64,000 bases of DNA from Treponema sp. (GCA_017449265.1 JAFSJW010000017.1:21686-85685); one strand, 5' to 3'. Shown: positions 25,937 through 33,962, counted from the stretch's first letter. Program-made: numbers and translations. Notes: generated from the letters alone by a model not told the origin.

Positions 25937-26645
25937 AGTTTATGAAAAGTTACTTGATGAAGATAAATTGCTAGAAATTGAGGGACAAATAAAATTCTTT
26001 TTAGGCGATGTAGATATCATTGTAAAGCAAAAAGATGTTGTCGGAAACATAATACAGGAATGGCTTCAAGGCTGGATGGATAAGCGTGGTATTGAATATG
26101 CCTTGAATGATAATACACAGATGCCACCTGATTTCTTTCTTAACCCAGAAGATAAGACGAATGACTTATTAGAAGTAAAGGCATTCAATCGTTCTGCGAG
26201 TCCTGGATTTGATATAGCTGATTTCAGAATGTATGAGGAAGAAATCATTGAGAAGCCTTATATGCTGAATGTGGATTATTTGATTTTTGGTTATGATATG
26301 AGCGATGAAGGTGTCGTAACTATAAAAGACTTGTGGATAAAAAAAGTTTGGGAAATAACGCGGAGAATGGAAGGTTGGCCAATTAATTTGCAAGTTAAAC
26401 AGGGGGTTGTTCATAAAATTAGACCTGGGGTTTGGTACAGCGACAGACCGGGTAATATTCCAATGTTCAGGCGGATGGAAGATTTTATTTCTGCGATTGA
26501 AGAGACTGTCTACAAAAATCCGAAAACGCATGAAAACGCCGCAAGTTGGCGAGACAGTTTCATCAAGAGTTATAAGAAATTCTATGGTGTAAAACTTGAT
26601 ATTCCTCGATGGCAAGAAATTTCTTCTCAATATGAAATAAAATAG
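25917..26645 (+). CDS. Type II restriction endonuclease, NgoBV/NlaIV-like
   Basis: A 242-residue nuclease that I match from memory to the NgoBV family, whose characterised members cut GGNNCC. Recognisable segments are the N-terminal VKQKDVVGNIIQEWLQGW, NTQMPPDFFLN, NDLLEVKAFNRSASPGFDIADF and HKIRPGVWYS. The catalytic core is a PD...ExK arrangement: PPDFF followed by LLEVKAF. AGGAGG precedes its ATG, which lies inside the methyltransferase gene, so the two are translated from one message with the nuclease second. The target sequence is inferred from family, not shown. Confidence 0.82.
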   Translation: MKVNALKVYEKLLDEDKLLEIEGQIKFFLGDVDIIVKQKDVVGNIIQEWLQGWMDKRGIEYALNDNTQMPPDFFLNPEDKTNDLLEVKAFNRSASPGFDIADFRMYEEEIIEKPYMLNVDYLIFGYDMSDEGVVTIKDLWIKKVWEITRRMEGWPINLQVKQGVVHKIRPGVWYSDRPGNIPMFRRMEDFISAIEETVYKNPKTHENAASWRDSFIKSYKKFYGVKLDIPRWQEISSQYEIK

Positions 26646-26705
26646 CACTGCCGTTTTATCGTGTTTTCGCTTTTCTGTGTAAGGTGTGCTACAATTAAAT
26701 TCATT

Positions 26706-28604
26706 ATGGAAAATAAAAAATATCTTTCAGTTCTGGCTAGGCAGTACCCGACGGAACTTTCAGTAATAAACGAAATCGTTAATCTTCAATCAATCATGAC
26801 GCTCCCAAAAGGGACGGAGCATTTTTTGACCGACATCCACGGCGAGAACGAGCAGTTCAGCCATGTTCTTAGAAACGGCTCGGGGTCAATACGGGCAAAA
26901 ATCGATGAAGTTTTCGGGAACACGGAGACGCAGAATGTCAAGCGAAGCCTTGCGACTCTCATCTATTATCCGAAGGAAAAGCTGGAGCTTGTGAAGCAGT
27001 CAGAAAGCGATATGGCTGACTGGTACGCCGTTACGCTCCACAGGCTTGTCGCCATGCTCCGCCGCGTATCGTCCAAGTACACGAGGTCAAAAGTGCGCAA
27101 GGCGATGCCGGAGGATTTTGCTTATCTAATAGAAGAACTTATCACCGAGAAAGAGGAGATAATCGACAAACAGGGCTACTACAACCAGATTATTCAGACT
27201 GTAATCAGAATTGGGGCGGCCGATTCGCTCATCGAGACGCTTTGCAATCTTATCCAGCGTCTTGTGATTGACCATCTGCACATAATCGGGGATGTGTTTG
27301 ACCGCGGACCAGGGCCTCATATTATCATGGACACGCTTTTGTCATATCACTCCCTGGACATCCAGTGGGGAAACCACGATGTTGTATGGATGGGGGCGGC
27401 TTCGGGCGATAGAGCTTGCATTGCCAATGTGGTGCGGCTTTGCGCAAGGTACAATAATCTTGATGTTCTGGAGGAGGGCTACGGAATCAATCTTACGCCG
27501 CTGGTCACGTTCACTATGCGCCACTACGGAAAGATGGACAGGCACGCGGTACACAGGGCAATATCAATAATCCAGTTCAAAATTGAGGATGCTCTTATCA
27601 GGGAAAATCCTGAGTTCGGAATGGAAAACAGGCTTATCCTTGATAAAATCGATTTTGAAAAAAAGACGATTCTAATCGACGGAAAAGAGTGGAGCTTGAA
27701 CGTGAAGGATTTTTCCCTTGATATGCCCACCGTTGACCCGAAAAATCCCGCAAAACTCACAGAGGACGAGGAGATTGTCTTGAATCGTCTCATCTATTCG
27801 TTCACGCACTGCGAAAAGCTTCAGCGTCATGTGAAATTCTTGTACCGCAAGGGAAACTTGTACAAAGTGTTCAACGGAAATCTTCTTTACCACGGCTGTA
27901 TGCCGCTTGATTCTGAGGGAAATTTCCTTCCTGTGACGATTTTCGGGCGTGAGTTCCGCGGGAAGGCTTTGTACGACGAGCTGGAAAAATGGGCCAGAAA
28001 AGGGTACTTCGCAAAATCCGGGAGCGAGGAGCGCGAAAAAGGCGGGCATATCATGTGGTATTTGTGGGAAGGTCCAAAATCGCCTTTGTTCGGAAAGGAC
28101 AAGATGGCAACATTCGAGAATATGTTCATTGACGACAAGGCTGCGAGCAAGGAGCGGAAAAACCACTACTACGACGAGGTTGAGGACGAGGCTACGGTTG
28201 ATAAAATCCTTTCTGAATTCGGGCTTGACCCAAAAACGAGCCATATCGTGAACGGACATGTCCCGCAGGAGGTGAAAAAAGGCGACAGCCCCATAAAGTG
28301 CGGAGGAAAACTTCTTATAATCGACGGAGGATTTGCGGCTGCGTACCACGAAAAGACCGGAATCGCGGGCTACACCCTCGTGTGCAATTCCTACGGGCTA
28401 AGGCTTGTAGTTCACGAGAAATTCACCAATACGGAGAATGTAATCCTGAACGACAGCGACATTGTTTCCGACACAATCATCGTGGAGAAGTTTCCTAACA
28501 GGCTGTATGTTTCAGACACCGACAACGGCAAGGAGATTCAGGCTCAGATTGACGAGCTGGAGGAACTTTTGCGCGCGTATCGGAGCGGATTCATCGCGCA
28601 ATAA
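26706..28604 (+). CDS. fbp: Fructose-1,6-bisphosphatase, class III
   Basis: Hydrolyses fructose 1,6-bisphosphate to fructose 6-phosphate, the gluconeogenic step that would feed glycogen. The start is at 26706 (MENKKYLSVLARQYP), giving 632 residues; upstream codons are not family-like. The metallophosphoesterase motifs are visible: LTDIHGENEQF, IIGDVFDRGPGPHIIMD, WGNHDVVWMGAASG and a late HVPQEVKKGDSPIKCGGKLLIIDGG. Class III is the Firmicutes-type enzyme. Two hairpins follow the stop codon at once. Confidence 0.95.
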   Translation: MENKKYLSVLARQYPTELSVINEIVNLQSIMTLPKGTEHFLTDIHGENEQFSHVLRNGSGSIRAKIDEVFGNTETQNVKRSLATLIYYPKEKLELVKQSESDMADWYAVTLHRLVAMLRRVSSKYTRSKVRKAMPEDFAYLIEELITEKEEIIDKQGYYNQIIQTVIRIGAADSLIETLCNLIQRLVIDHLHIIGDVFDRGPGPHIIMDTLLSYHSLDIQWGNHDVVWMGAASGDRACIANVVRLCARYNNLDVLEEGYGINLTPLVTFTMRHYGKMDRHAVHRAISIIQFKIEDALIRENPEFGMENRLILDKIDFEKKTILIDGKEWSLNVKDFSLDMPTVDPKNPAKLTEDEEIVLNRLIYSFTHCEKLQRHVKFLYRKGNLYKVFNGNLLYHGCMPLDSEGNFLPVTIFGREFRGKALYDELEKWARKGYFAKSGSEEREKGGHIMWYLWEGPKSPLFGKDKMATFENMFIDDKAASKERKNHYYDEVEDEATVDKILSEFGLDPKTSHIVNGHVPQEVKKGDSPIKCGGKLLIIDGGFAAAYHEKTGIAGYTLVCNSYGLRLVVHEKFTNTENVILNDSDIVSDTIIVEKFPNRLYVSDTDNGKEIQAQIDELEELLRAYRSGFIAQ

Positions 28605-28610
28605 GACTCG

Positions 28611-28661
28611 CACTTTTGAGCTTCGCCAAAAGTGGCCGAGATTTTGCTACACAAAATCTCG
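28611..28661 (+). repeat. Tandem hairpins after fbp
   Basis: Hairpin A: CACTTTTG (28611-28618) with CAAAAGTG (28627-28634). Hairpin B: CGAGATTTTG (28637-28646) with CAAAATCTCG (28652-28661). They are joined by GC. There is no T run after B. Their build resembles the pair after the next gene (30413-30460). Confidence 0.7.
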
Positions 28662-28673
28662 CAGAACGAATTG

Positions 28674-28702
28674 CTGACAAATCCTATATTTAGTGTTAAA
28701 AT
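28674..28702 (+). promoter_or_regulatory. Candidate promoter of the poly-G lipoprotein
   Basis: CTGACA at 28674-28679 and TAAAAT at 28697-28702 have a 17-nt spacer. The -10 region TTAAAATAC is identical to that ahead of the SUMF1 gene (38145-38152). Confidence 0.5.
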
Positions 28703-28737
28703 ACCCTTATCTATCTTTATTCTGAGGAGAATCCATT

Positions 28738-30389
28738 ATGAGAAAATCATTTGTAAAGTGGGGGGGGTATTTAGTATAGTATCTCTCCTCATATCCTTCC
28801 TTTTTGCCTCATGCTCTGGCGGAACGGACTATGTAGGCGCAGGCTCGTCATCAGGCGGAAGCGGAGACTACAAAATCACAATTTCTACAGAGACAAAAAC
28901 GGGCGGAACTGTGACAGCGGACAAGGAAAACGCGGCGGAGGGCGACATTGTGACGCTCACTGTGACCCCAGAGCCTGGCTATGAGCTTGACACGCTCACG
29001 GTAAAGGATGCCGACGGAAAGGCGGTGGCGGTGAGCCGCGTGGACGGCACTGCGGGCGATGTGCTTCTTATGGAGGCTCCCGTTGCCGGCAGCACTGTCA
29101 CGGTGGCGGTGGTACGCTACTCGTTCAAGATGCCCAAGACAAATGTGACCGTCTCGGCTACATTCAAGAAGTCGGGGACGGAGAAAGAGAAGGAGCCAGA
29201 GGCTGGTGGCGATACTTATTCAGTCACTATCGGCGACATGGAGAACGGAAACGTAGAGGCCGACAAGACAAGCTCCGTCGAAAAGGGAGTCACGGTCACG
29301 CTCACGGTAAGCCCGAACCCGAGCTACAAGCTTGACGCTCTCACCATAAAGGATGCAAGCAACAACCCAGTCGAAAAGAATGAGGTGACGGCTGGCACGA
29401 GCTACACATTCTCCATGCCAGGGAGCAATGTTACTGTCAGCGCGACATTCGTTCAGCTGTATACGATAACCGTTCCTGCGGCGACCACGCACGGTACGGT
29501 CACGGCGAAAGTGGGCGGGGTTGCGGCGGCGCAGGCGGCATCTGGTGAGACGGTAACACTCACCGTAACGCCAGTGACAGGGGCGAAGCTTGAGTCTCTC
29601 TCCGTGAAGGACGCTTCCGCCGCAGCCGTCTCCACTACGGAAGTTACGGCAGGAGAAACATACACATTCACGATGCCTTCATCGAACACGACGATAGGCG
29701 CGGGCTGGGAGGCAGTAACCAAGGATTCAATAACGGCTGTCGGCGATGTTGTTCTTTCCACAGGAAAATATATTGCCACGGAGAACACAGCCCACATGAG
29801 CGATGCACAGAAAGCTGCGGCAGTCGCGGTGATTTTTGACGCTGCTGGCAGAAAGGGCGTGGGACTCAAGCAGGGAACGAGCAAGGCATGGGCAATCACT
29901 ACCGCTAACGGCTATGGCAAAAACATAACGACGATTGCCGTCTCAAAAACAGGCGGAAGCAATGCCAGTGATGCGACATTCAGCGATGAGTCGAGCGGGA
30001 GCGGAAACTGGGATAAGCTGAAAAATTTCCTTGCGGACGGAGCGAACGGAACGAGTGATGACACTGGAACGGCAGGAAACTACCCCGCATGGGAATGGGT
30101 GAACGCATACAGCACATACGCTACGAACCTCGGAACGACTTATGCGAGCGGCTGGTACATGCCTAGCATAAAGGAGCTTTGTGACCTGTACAAGGTAGCG
30201 GCTACTGTTAATACAAGTATAAGTAATACTGGTGGTACACAAATGTCTACTAGTTGGTATTGGTCGTCCAGTCAGCACGCATCCAACTACAACAGCTTCG
30301 CGTGGGACGTCGATTTTGGGTCGGGCAATCTCGACTACGACCCCAAGGACATTACGGAATCGGTCTGCGCTGTTGTCCGAGCTTTTTAG
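28738..30389 (+). CDS. Phase-variable surface lipoprotein, out of frame here, with variable C-terminus
   Basis: The ATG at 28738 follows GAGGAGA by 8 nt, but a G8 run at codons 8-10 (28760-28767) sends this frame into a stop at 28777-28779. Adding one G (or removing two) gives a continuous 550-residue lipoprotein with a textbook signal: basic start, hydrophobic FSIVSLLISFLF, lipobox ASC at residue 26. Then come three divergent InlB B-type repeats of about 85 residues (each ending YxFxMPxxNVTVSATF-like), and a C-terminal DUF1566/C-type-lectin-like domain (GWYMPSIKELCDLY, WYWSSSQ, VCAVVRAF). The last 40 codons look hypervariable. No alternative start with a ribosome binding site exists downstream of the G run. 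Probably outer-surface and antigenic or adhesive; the OFF state could also be an assembly error. Confidence 0.75.
28760..28767 (+). repeat. Poly-G tract (G8) inside the signal peptide codons
   Basis: Eight consecutive G start one base after the T of codon 8. G9 or G6 would place the start codon in frame with the rest of the lipoprotein; G8 and G7 give stops within about 13 codons. Homopolymeric G tracts are a known phase-variation device in treponemes. Confidence 0.85.
30264..30389 (+). other. Candidate DGR variable region (3' end of lipoprotein gene)
   Basis: From the CAG codon at 30273 to TGC before the terminal AVVRAF, 18 of about 31 codons end in C, compared with 4 of the preceding 31. 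At sites flanked by invariant-looking residues the codons are CAC, TCC, AAC, TAC, AGC, TTC, GAC, GTC, CTC and CCC: all derivable from AAC by changing only adenines. This is the mark of adenine-specific mutagenic homing. The gene ends at once after the segment. No template repeat or reverse transcriptase is in the window. Confidence 0.5.
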
Positions 30390-30412
30390 CTATTTATCCA
30401 TTCAACTATTCG

Positions 30413-30460
30413 CACCTTCGCTTTGCGAAGGTGGCCACCATGCGGCTTTGCCGTATGGTG
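30413..30460 (+). repeat. Tandem hairpins after the lipoprotein, flanked by 9-bp direct repeats
   Basis: Hairpin 1: CACCTTCGC TTT GCGAAGGTG (30413-30433). Hairpin 2: CACCATGCGGC TTT GCCGTATGGTG (30436-30460), 11 bp with one G-T. AGCTATTTA occurs at 30388-30396 and again at 30462-30470 around the pair. There is no T run, so this is not a simple terminator. Confidence 0.75.
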
Positions 30461-30520
30461 CAGCTATTTAGTAGATAAAATACAAGAACCTTTTGTCAAG
30501 AATACTTCGGACAACGATTC

Positions 30521-30551
30521 TTTTTTTCCGTCCCTTTGGGACGGAAAAAAA
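30521..30551. terminator. Bidirectional terminator, CCGTCCC hairpin
   Basis: CCGTCCC TTT GGGACGG is flanked by seven T on the left and eight A on the right, so it can work in either direction between the convergent lipoprotein and zinc-ribbon genes. Confidence 0.7.
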
Positions 30552-30568
30552 AGCGGCGCACTGCGCAG

Positions 30569-30600
30569 AAAAAAAACGCCCTCGACGGGCGTTTTTTTTT
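30569..30600. terminator. Bidirectional terminator of the zinc-ribbon operon
   Basis: CGCCC TCGAC GGGCG is flanked by eight A and nine T. It lies 13 nt past the stop of the minus-strand zinc-ribbon gene. Confidence 0.85.
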
Positions 30601-30612
30601 GCAAAAGCCGTA

Positions 30613-30987
30613 TCACATATCAAGAAGGTATTTTAGCCCGCCTCCGACTATGCCGAAGAACAAGAGGAGAAGAACGCCGTACACCCAGCTTGGGAGCGAG
30701 CCGTCGCTTTTGTCGGAGGGATTTCTTTTTTCAATCTCAGAAAGAAGTTTTTTCTTTGCGCTTCGTGAAACTTTTGTTTTCTCAGGGGCTTTTACAGCTC
30801 CTTCCCTGCCTACGGCATATCCGCAGTTGGGGCAGCCGTTCTTGAATTTTTCGTTAGAGCCTGTCGTTCCGCAGACAGGGCAGCGCACAGAGGCAAAGAA
30901 TTTGCCGCATTTTTTGCAGAATTTTGCGTTTGCAGGAACTTCCGCTCCGCAGCTTTCACAGAAATATTTTGCGTTCGGCGTTTTCAT
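30613..30987 (-). CDS. Zinc-ribbon protein with C-terminal membrane anchor
   Basis: A 124-residue protein with two zinc ribbons in the first 60 residues (FCESCG..., FCKKCG; CPVCG..., CPNCG), a basic linker (KVSRSAKKKLLSEIEKR) and one hydrophobic helix at about residue 101-121 (SWVYGVLLLLFFGIVGGGL). It is probably tail-anchored with the ribbons in the cytoplasm. The ATG overlaps the stop of the upstream gene by 4 nt (ATGA), so it is the last gene of a three-gene operon. Function unknown. Confidence 0.8.
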   Translation of the reverse strand: MKTPNAKYFCESCGAEVPANAKFCKKCGKFFASVRCPVCGTTGSNEKFKNGCPNCGYAVGREGAVKAPEKTKVSRSAKKKLLSEIEKRNPSDKSDGSLPSWVYGVLLLLFFGIVGGGLKYLLDM

Positions 30988-31652
30988 CTCTTCGTAATCT
31001 TTAGAACGAGTTTTTCTTCGTCGTTGAAAATGACTGTCGCGCGTACAGGCTCTATCTTGTCGCTTGCTTTAAGAGTCGCGCTATCAATCCGAGTTCCTTT
31101 GTCAAGGTTCAAAATGAAAGATTCTATATCCGGTTTGAATTCAAGCGTTTCCCCGTCAAAATTCCTTGCCAGCCCGGACACCATGGCAAGTGTGATAGGA
31201 TTTGTGAACACGAAAGAGCATGGAATCGTCTGCGGTTTGCCTTCTGATGGCTGGTTTTCTGCTAGTGACATTATATATTCTCCTATTTTTGATGGTATGG
31301 TTGCCGCCGCTGGCATACCCCCGTCTTCTTGCTCCCAGCTTATTTCAGGGGCATCCTCGTCCTCATCGTCCCCAAACGAGGCGTCATCGATAAAAATCTT
31401 GTCCTCAAAAGAACCTTCTTCTGAGACAATCTCAAATGACTCTGTTTTTGAAACAGGCTCTCCTCGTGTTGTCGTTATTTCTTCGGGAGATTTCTCAAAA
31501 TCATCATCGGACGATTCGATTCTAAAATCGTCCGCATCATCGTCTTCTGAGAAAAACAAGTCGTCCGAGAACATACCGAAAAAGCTGCCTTCTTTTTTAT
31601 CTGAAGGCTCTGGTTTAGAAAGCTCTTTCTGGTTCTCGGCGCGGTAAGTCAT
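30984..31652 (-). CDS. Hypothetical acidic protein
   Basis: A 222-residue protein, not recognised. The first 120 residues are strongly acidic and serine-rich (runs of D and E, no hydrophobic core), probably disordered. The last 100 (SKIGEYIMSLAENQ...VLKITKR) look folded with alternating beta strands. The start is placed at the ATG at 31652, one base after the stop of the upstream gene; a TTG at 31667 would overlap that gene. It is the middle gene of the operon 32637-30613. Confidence 0.7.
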   Translation of the reverse strand: MTYRAENQKELSKPEPSDKKEGSFFGMFSDDLFFSEDDDADDFRIESSDDDFEKSPEEITTTRGEPVSKTESFEIVSEEGSFEDKIFIDDASFGDDEDEDAPEISWEQEDGGMPAAATIPSKIGEYIMSLAENQPSEGKPQTIPCSFVFTNPITLAMVSGLARNFDGETLEFKPDIESFILNLDKGTRIDSATLKASDKIEPVRATVIFNDEEKLVLKITKR

Positions 31653-31653
31653 A

Positions 31654-32637
31654 TTATTCAGTTCCAAGATTTGTTACTGTGTAATCGTAAATCTGCCAGA
31701 TTCCGTCACGCTGGCGAACTTTGTATACGAACCGTTTTTTCTCGCGGAAATTCGGATACTTGAAATATTCTATTACCGAAACAGTTCCGTCGTTCTCGGA
31801 GTATGTCGTAGTTTCAATGTGAAATGACTCTGGAACTGCAACAATATCATACTCGATTCTGTTCTGCATGAGGTCGGTCTTGTAAGATGTGAGCATTCTG
31901 CTTCTCTCATCTGCCGACGCGTTCTCGTATCTTCTTGATATATCCGCGTTCCTGCGCATCATCTGCTCCAAGTCCATGTACAGGAAGTACTGATCCCAGA
32001 GTGTTTTCTGGCGGGCAACGATTGTCTGCTCAACAACTCTGTCAGGTGAGATTGACTCAGGCTTAAGGACCGATGCAGATTCGCTCTCAACTGGAAGCAC
32101 GGAAGATGATGATGCAGAAGGAGCAGGCCTGATGTCAAGGTTCAGACGGTTTGAAGTGACTTTGCTTCCGTTCGGATTGTAAAGCTCCGGATAGAAATTC
32201 ATCTCAAGGTAGTAGATTGAAGGTTCATCGAAACTGATATAGTTTTTTACATTCTCAACGAAGGAATATGATTCTCCCGACTCAATCGCTATTTCACGGA
32301 AATAGACGATTTTGCTTGTCGTGCGTTTTTCTGTAAGGGCATTGTTTTTCCTCATGCTTGAATTTTTGATTGTGTAAGCCGAGAAATCAACGCTGAACGC
32401 ACGGTCATTTGCCAGTTTGAAGCGAAGCGTGTCCGTTCCGTTGTTCTTGATTGACACATTTACCCAGATAGGATTCTCGTTTGAAGTTCCAGGGTAGTAC
32501 ATTGTTCTGTCATAGAATTTAATCGAAACGGAGGCTTTTGAAAAATCTCCGGAAATAAGTTCCGAAGAGGCGACTGCCTTCGTGATTGGAAGAAGCATTG
32601 AAAATGCCGTTATTATTGAAAAAAGAGTACGTTTCAA
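31654..32637 (-). CDS. Hypothetical exported protein
   Basis: A 327-residue protein. A signal peptide is visible at 1-24 (FSIITAFSMLLPITKAVASS). Residues about 30-170 look like an immunoglobulin-like beta-sandwich (VNVSIKNNGTDTLRFKLAN, the pattern of DUF4352-like or intracellular-proteinase-inhibitor-like domains). A serine-rich linker follows (about 172-190), then a helical segment with MDLEQMMRRNADISRRY and a C-terminal beta part that resembles an NTF2-like fold. The start is TTG at 32637 with AAGGAG upstream. First gene of the operon with the acidic and zinc-ribbon proteins. Probably periplasmic; function unknown. Confidence 0.75.
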   Translation of the reverse strand: MKRTLFSIITAFSMLLPITKAVASSELISGDFSKASVSIKFYDRTMYYPGTSNENPIWVNVSIKNNGTDTLRFKLANDRAFSVDFSAYTIKNSSMRKNNALTEKRTTSKIVYFREIAIESGESYSFVENVKNYISFDEPSIYYLEMNFYPELYNPNGSKVTSNRLNLDIRPAPSASSSSVLPVESESASVLKPESISPDRVVEQTIVARQKTLWDQYFLYMDLEQMMRRNADISRRYENASADERSRMLTSYKTDLMQNRIEYDIVAVPESFHIETTTYSENDGTVSVIEYFKYPNFREKKRFVYKVRQRDGIWQIYDYTVTNLGTE

Positions 32638-32757
32638 AACAGTTTCTCCTTAATGTGAGCAAAATTGAGGTTTGAGGAACTTTAAACCTCAATTTGATTA
32701 TCGGAGAAAAATGCGGAAAAATTAGGAAAAAGTAAAGATTTAAAACCTCCTGATAAG

Positions 32758-32796
32758 TAGAGCTGTTAGGAAACAATCGTTTTCCGAACAGCTCTA
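32758..32796. repeat. 39-nt palindromic repeat, copy 3
   Basis: The arms TAGAGCTGTTAGGAAA and TTTTCCGAACAGCTCTA lie 2 nt past the stop of the RlmK-like gene. The length is exactly 39 nt, as in copies 1 and 2, with a different centre. Confidence 0.75.
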
Positions 32797-32798
32797 GT

Positions 32799-33962
32799 TT
32801 ATTTCGTATGTCTATTGCCAGCTGAAATCTTCCAGCAGCGGTGGATTTTTCCGGTCTTAAAATCCTCATCGAGAGTTTTTTCAGTTATGTCCTCTACGAT
32901 GAGCGGAAATCCGCCGGCCGTTTCTTTTGGAATAAGCCCGCCGTCGAATTTAAGCCGCTTTGAGTTGGTGGAAAAATAAAGCGTTCCGTGCTCGGTCAGA
33001 AGGTTCGCGCATTTTGTGACAAGTTCCTGCCAGTCGCGGTTTATGTCCAAGGTGTTTCTCGTTGCCTTTGAGTTTGAGAAAGTCGGCGGGTCAAGGATTA
33101 TGATGTCGTAGCGGTTCGTTTTTTCTGAGTTGGGAACTTCGGCGAGCTTCTGGTTCAGAAAGCCGGTCACATCTCCGCGCGTAAAGACATATTTTTCATG
33201 CTCTTTGCTTCGTGATACGCCGGTGTCGAATCCGTTGAGGAAAAAATTCTCCTTTGCCCATTCAATGTATGTGTTGCTCAAATCCACAGACTCCACGCGC
33301 CGTGCTTTTCCTTCCGCCGCATATACGGAGAACGAGCCTGTGTAGCAGAACAAGTTGAGGACGGATTTTCCGGCGCATGATAAGCGGACTTGCGAGCGCA
33401 GCGGGCGATGGTCGAAAAAAAGCCCGGTGTCAAGGTAGTCGCTCAGATTCACCTTGAAAAGCTGGCCTTTCTCCTGAACAGTTCCGCACAGTGAAACGGT
33501 ATTTTCCAGCTTTTCGTACTGATTCTCGCCTTTTTGCTTTTTCCTGAGCTTCGTTAGCGCGTGGCTTTCTGGAATTCCGATTGTATGGCATGCGGCGCGC
33601 GCCATTTGGGAAAGCCATTCTTCCTCTGCTTTTTCTTCTTTTTCGTAAGGACGCTCGTACAAGAAAATGTGCAGGTAAGTCCGCGCCAGTTTTCCAGAGA
33701 TTGCGCCCGCGTCGTTCGCGCTTATGCGAGATTCTTCGTCGCGCAGGAAAAGCGCGCAATCCGTCTTTGTGCGTATTTCATCAGGCACGAATTCATACAA
33801 ATCGATTGCGACAGGAATTTCTGGGATGTCCCGGTCATAGAGCCTGTAGCAAGTGACGCGCTCGCGCCTTGCCCATTTTTTGAGGATTTTATACTTTTTT
33901 GCGAGCCTGTTTGAAAGAAGCTCTGCCTGATATTCGTTCTGCTCTTGTGAATTCTGATTCAT
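32799..33962 (-). CDS. RlmK-like 23S rRNA methyltransferase
   Basis: A 387-residue class I SAM-dependent methyltransferase. The N-terminal 110 residues match the accessory part of the C-terminal half of RlmL (RLYDRDIPEIPVAIDLYE). The catalytic domain shows LSDYLDTGLFFDHRPLR, the SAM loop VLNLFCYTGSFSVYAA, VDLSNTYIEWAKEN, and the NPPY-like IILDPPTFSNS. In E. coli the matching half of RlmL (RlmK) makes m7G2069 in 23S rRNA; here it is a free-standing protein, as in many bacteria. It lacks a PUA domain, which argues against RlmI. Weak ribosome binding site. Confidence 0.85.
   Translation of the reverse strand: MNQNSQEQNEYQAELLSNRLAKKYKILKKWARRERVTCYRLYDRDIPEIPVAIDLYEFVPDEIRTKTDCALFLRDEESRISANDAGAISGKLARTYLHIFLYERPYEKEEKAEEEWLSQMARAACHTIGIPESHALTKLRKKQKGENQYEKLENTVSLCGTVQEKGQLFKVNLSDYLDTGLFFDHRPLRSQVRLSCAGKSVLNLFCYTGSFSVYAAEGKARRVESVDLSNTYIEWAKENFFLNGFDTGVSRSKEHEKYVFTRGDVTGFLNQKLAEVPNSEKTNRYDIIILDPPTFSNSKATRNTLDINRDWQELVTKCANLLTEHGTLYFSTNSKRLKFDGGLIPKETAGGFPLIVEDITEKTLDEDFKTGKIHRCWKISAGNRHTK

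Noticed and set aside
28632..28737. Alternative start of the lipoprotein at 28632, in frame with the downstream repeats
   Set aside because: It begins inside the hairpin repeats after fbp, has no ribosome binding site and places no signal peptide at the N-terminus; the strong site at 28723-28729 serves the ATG at 28738.
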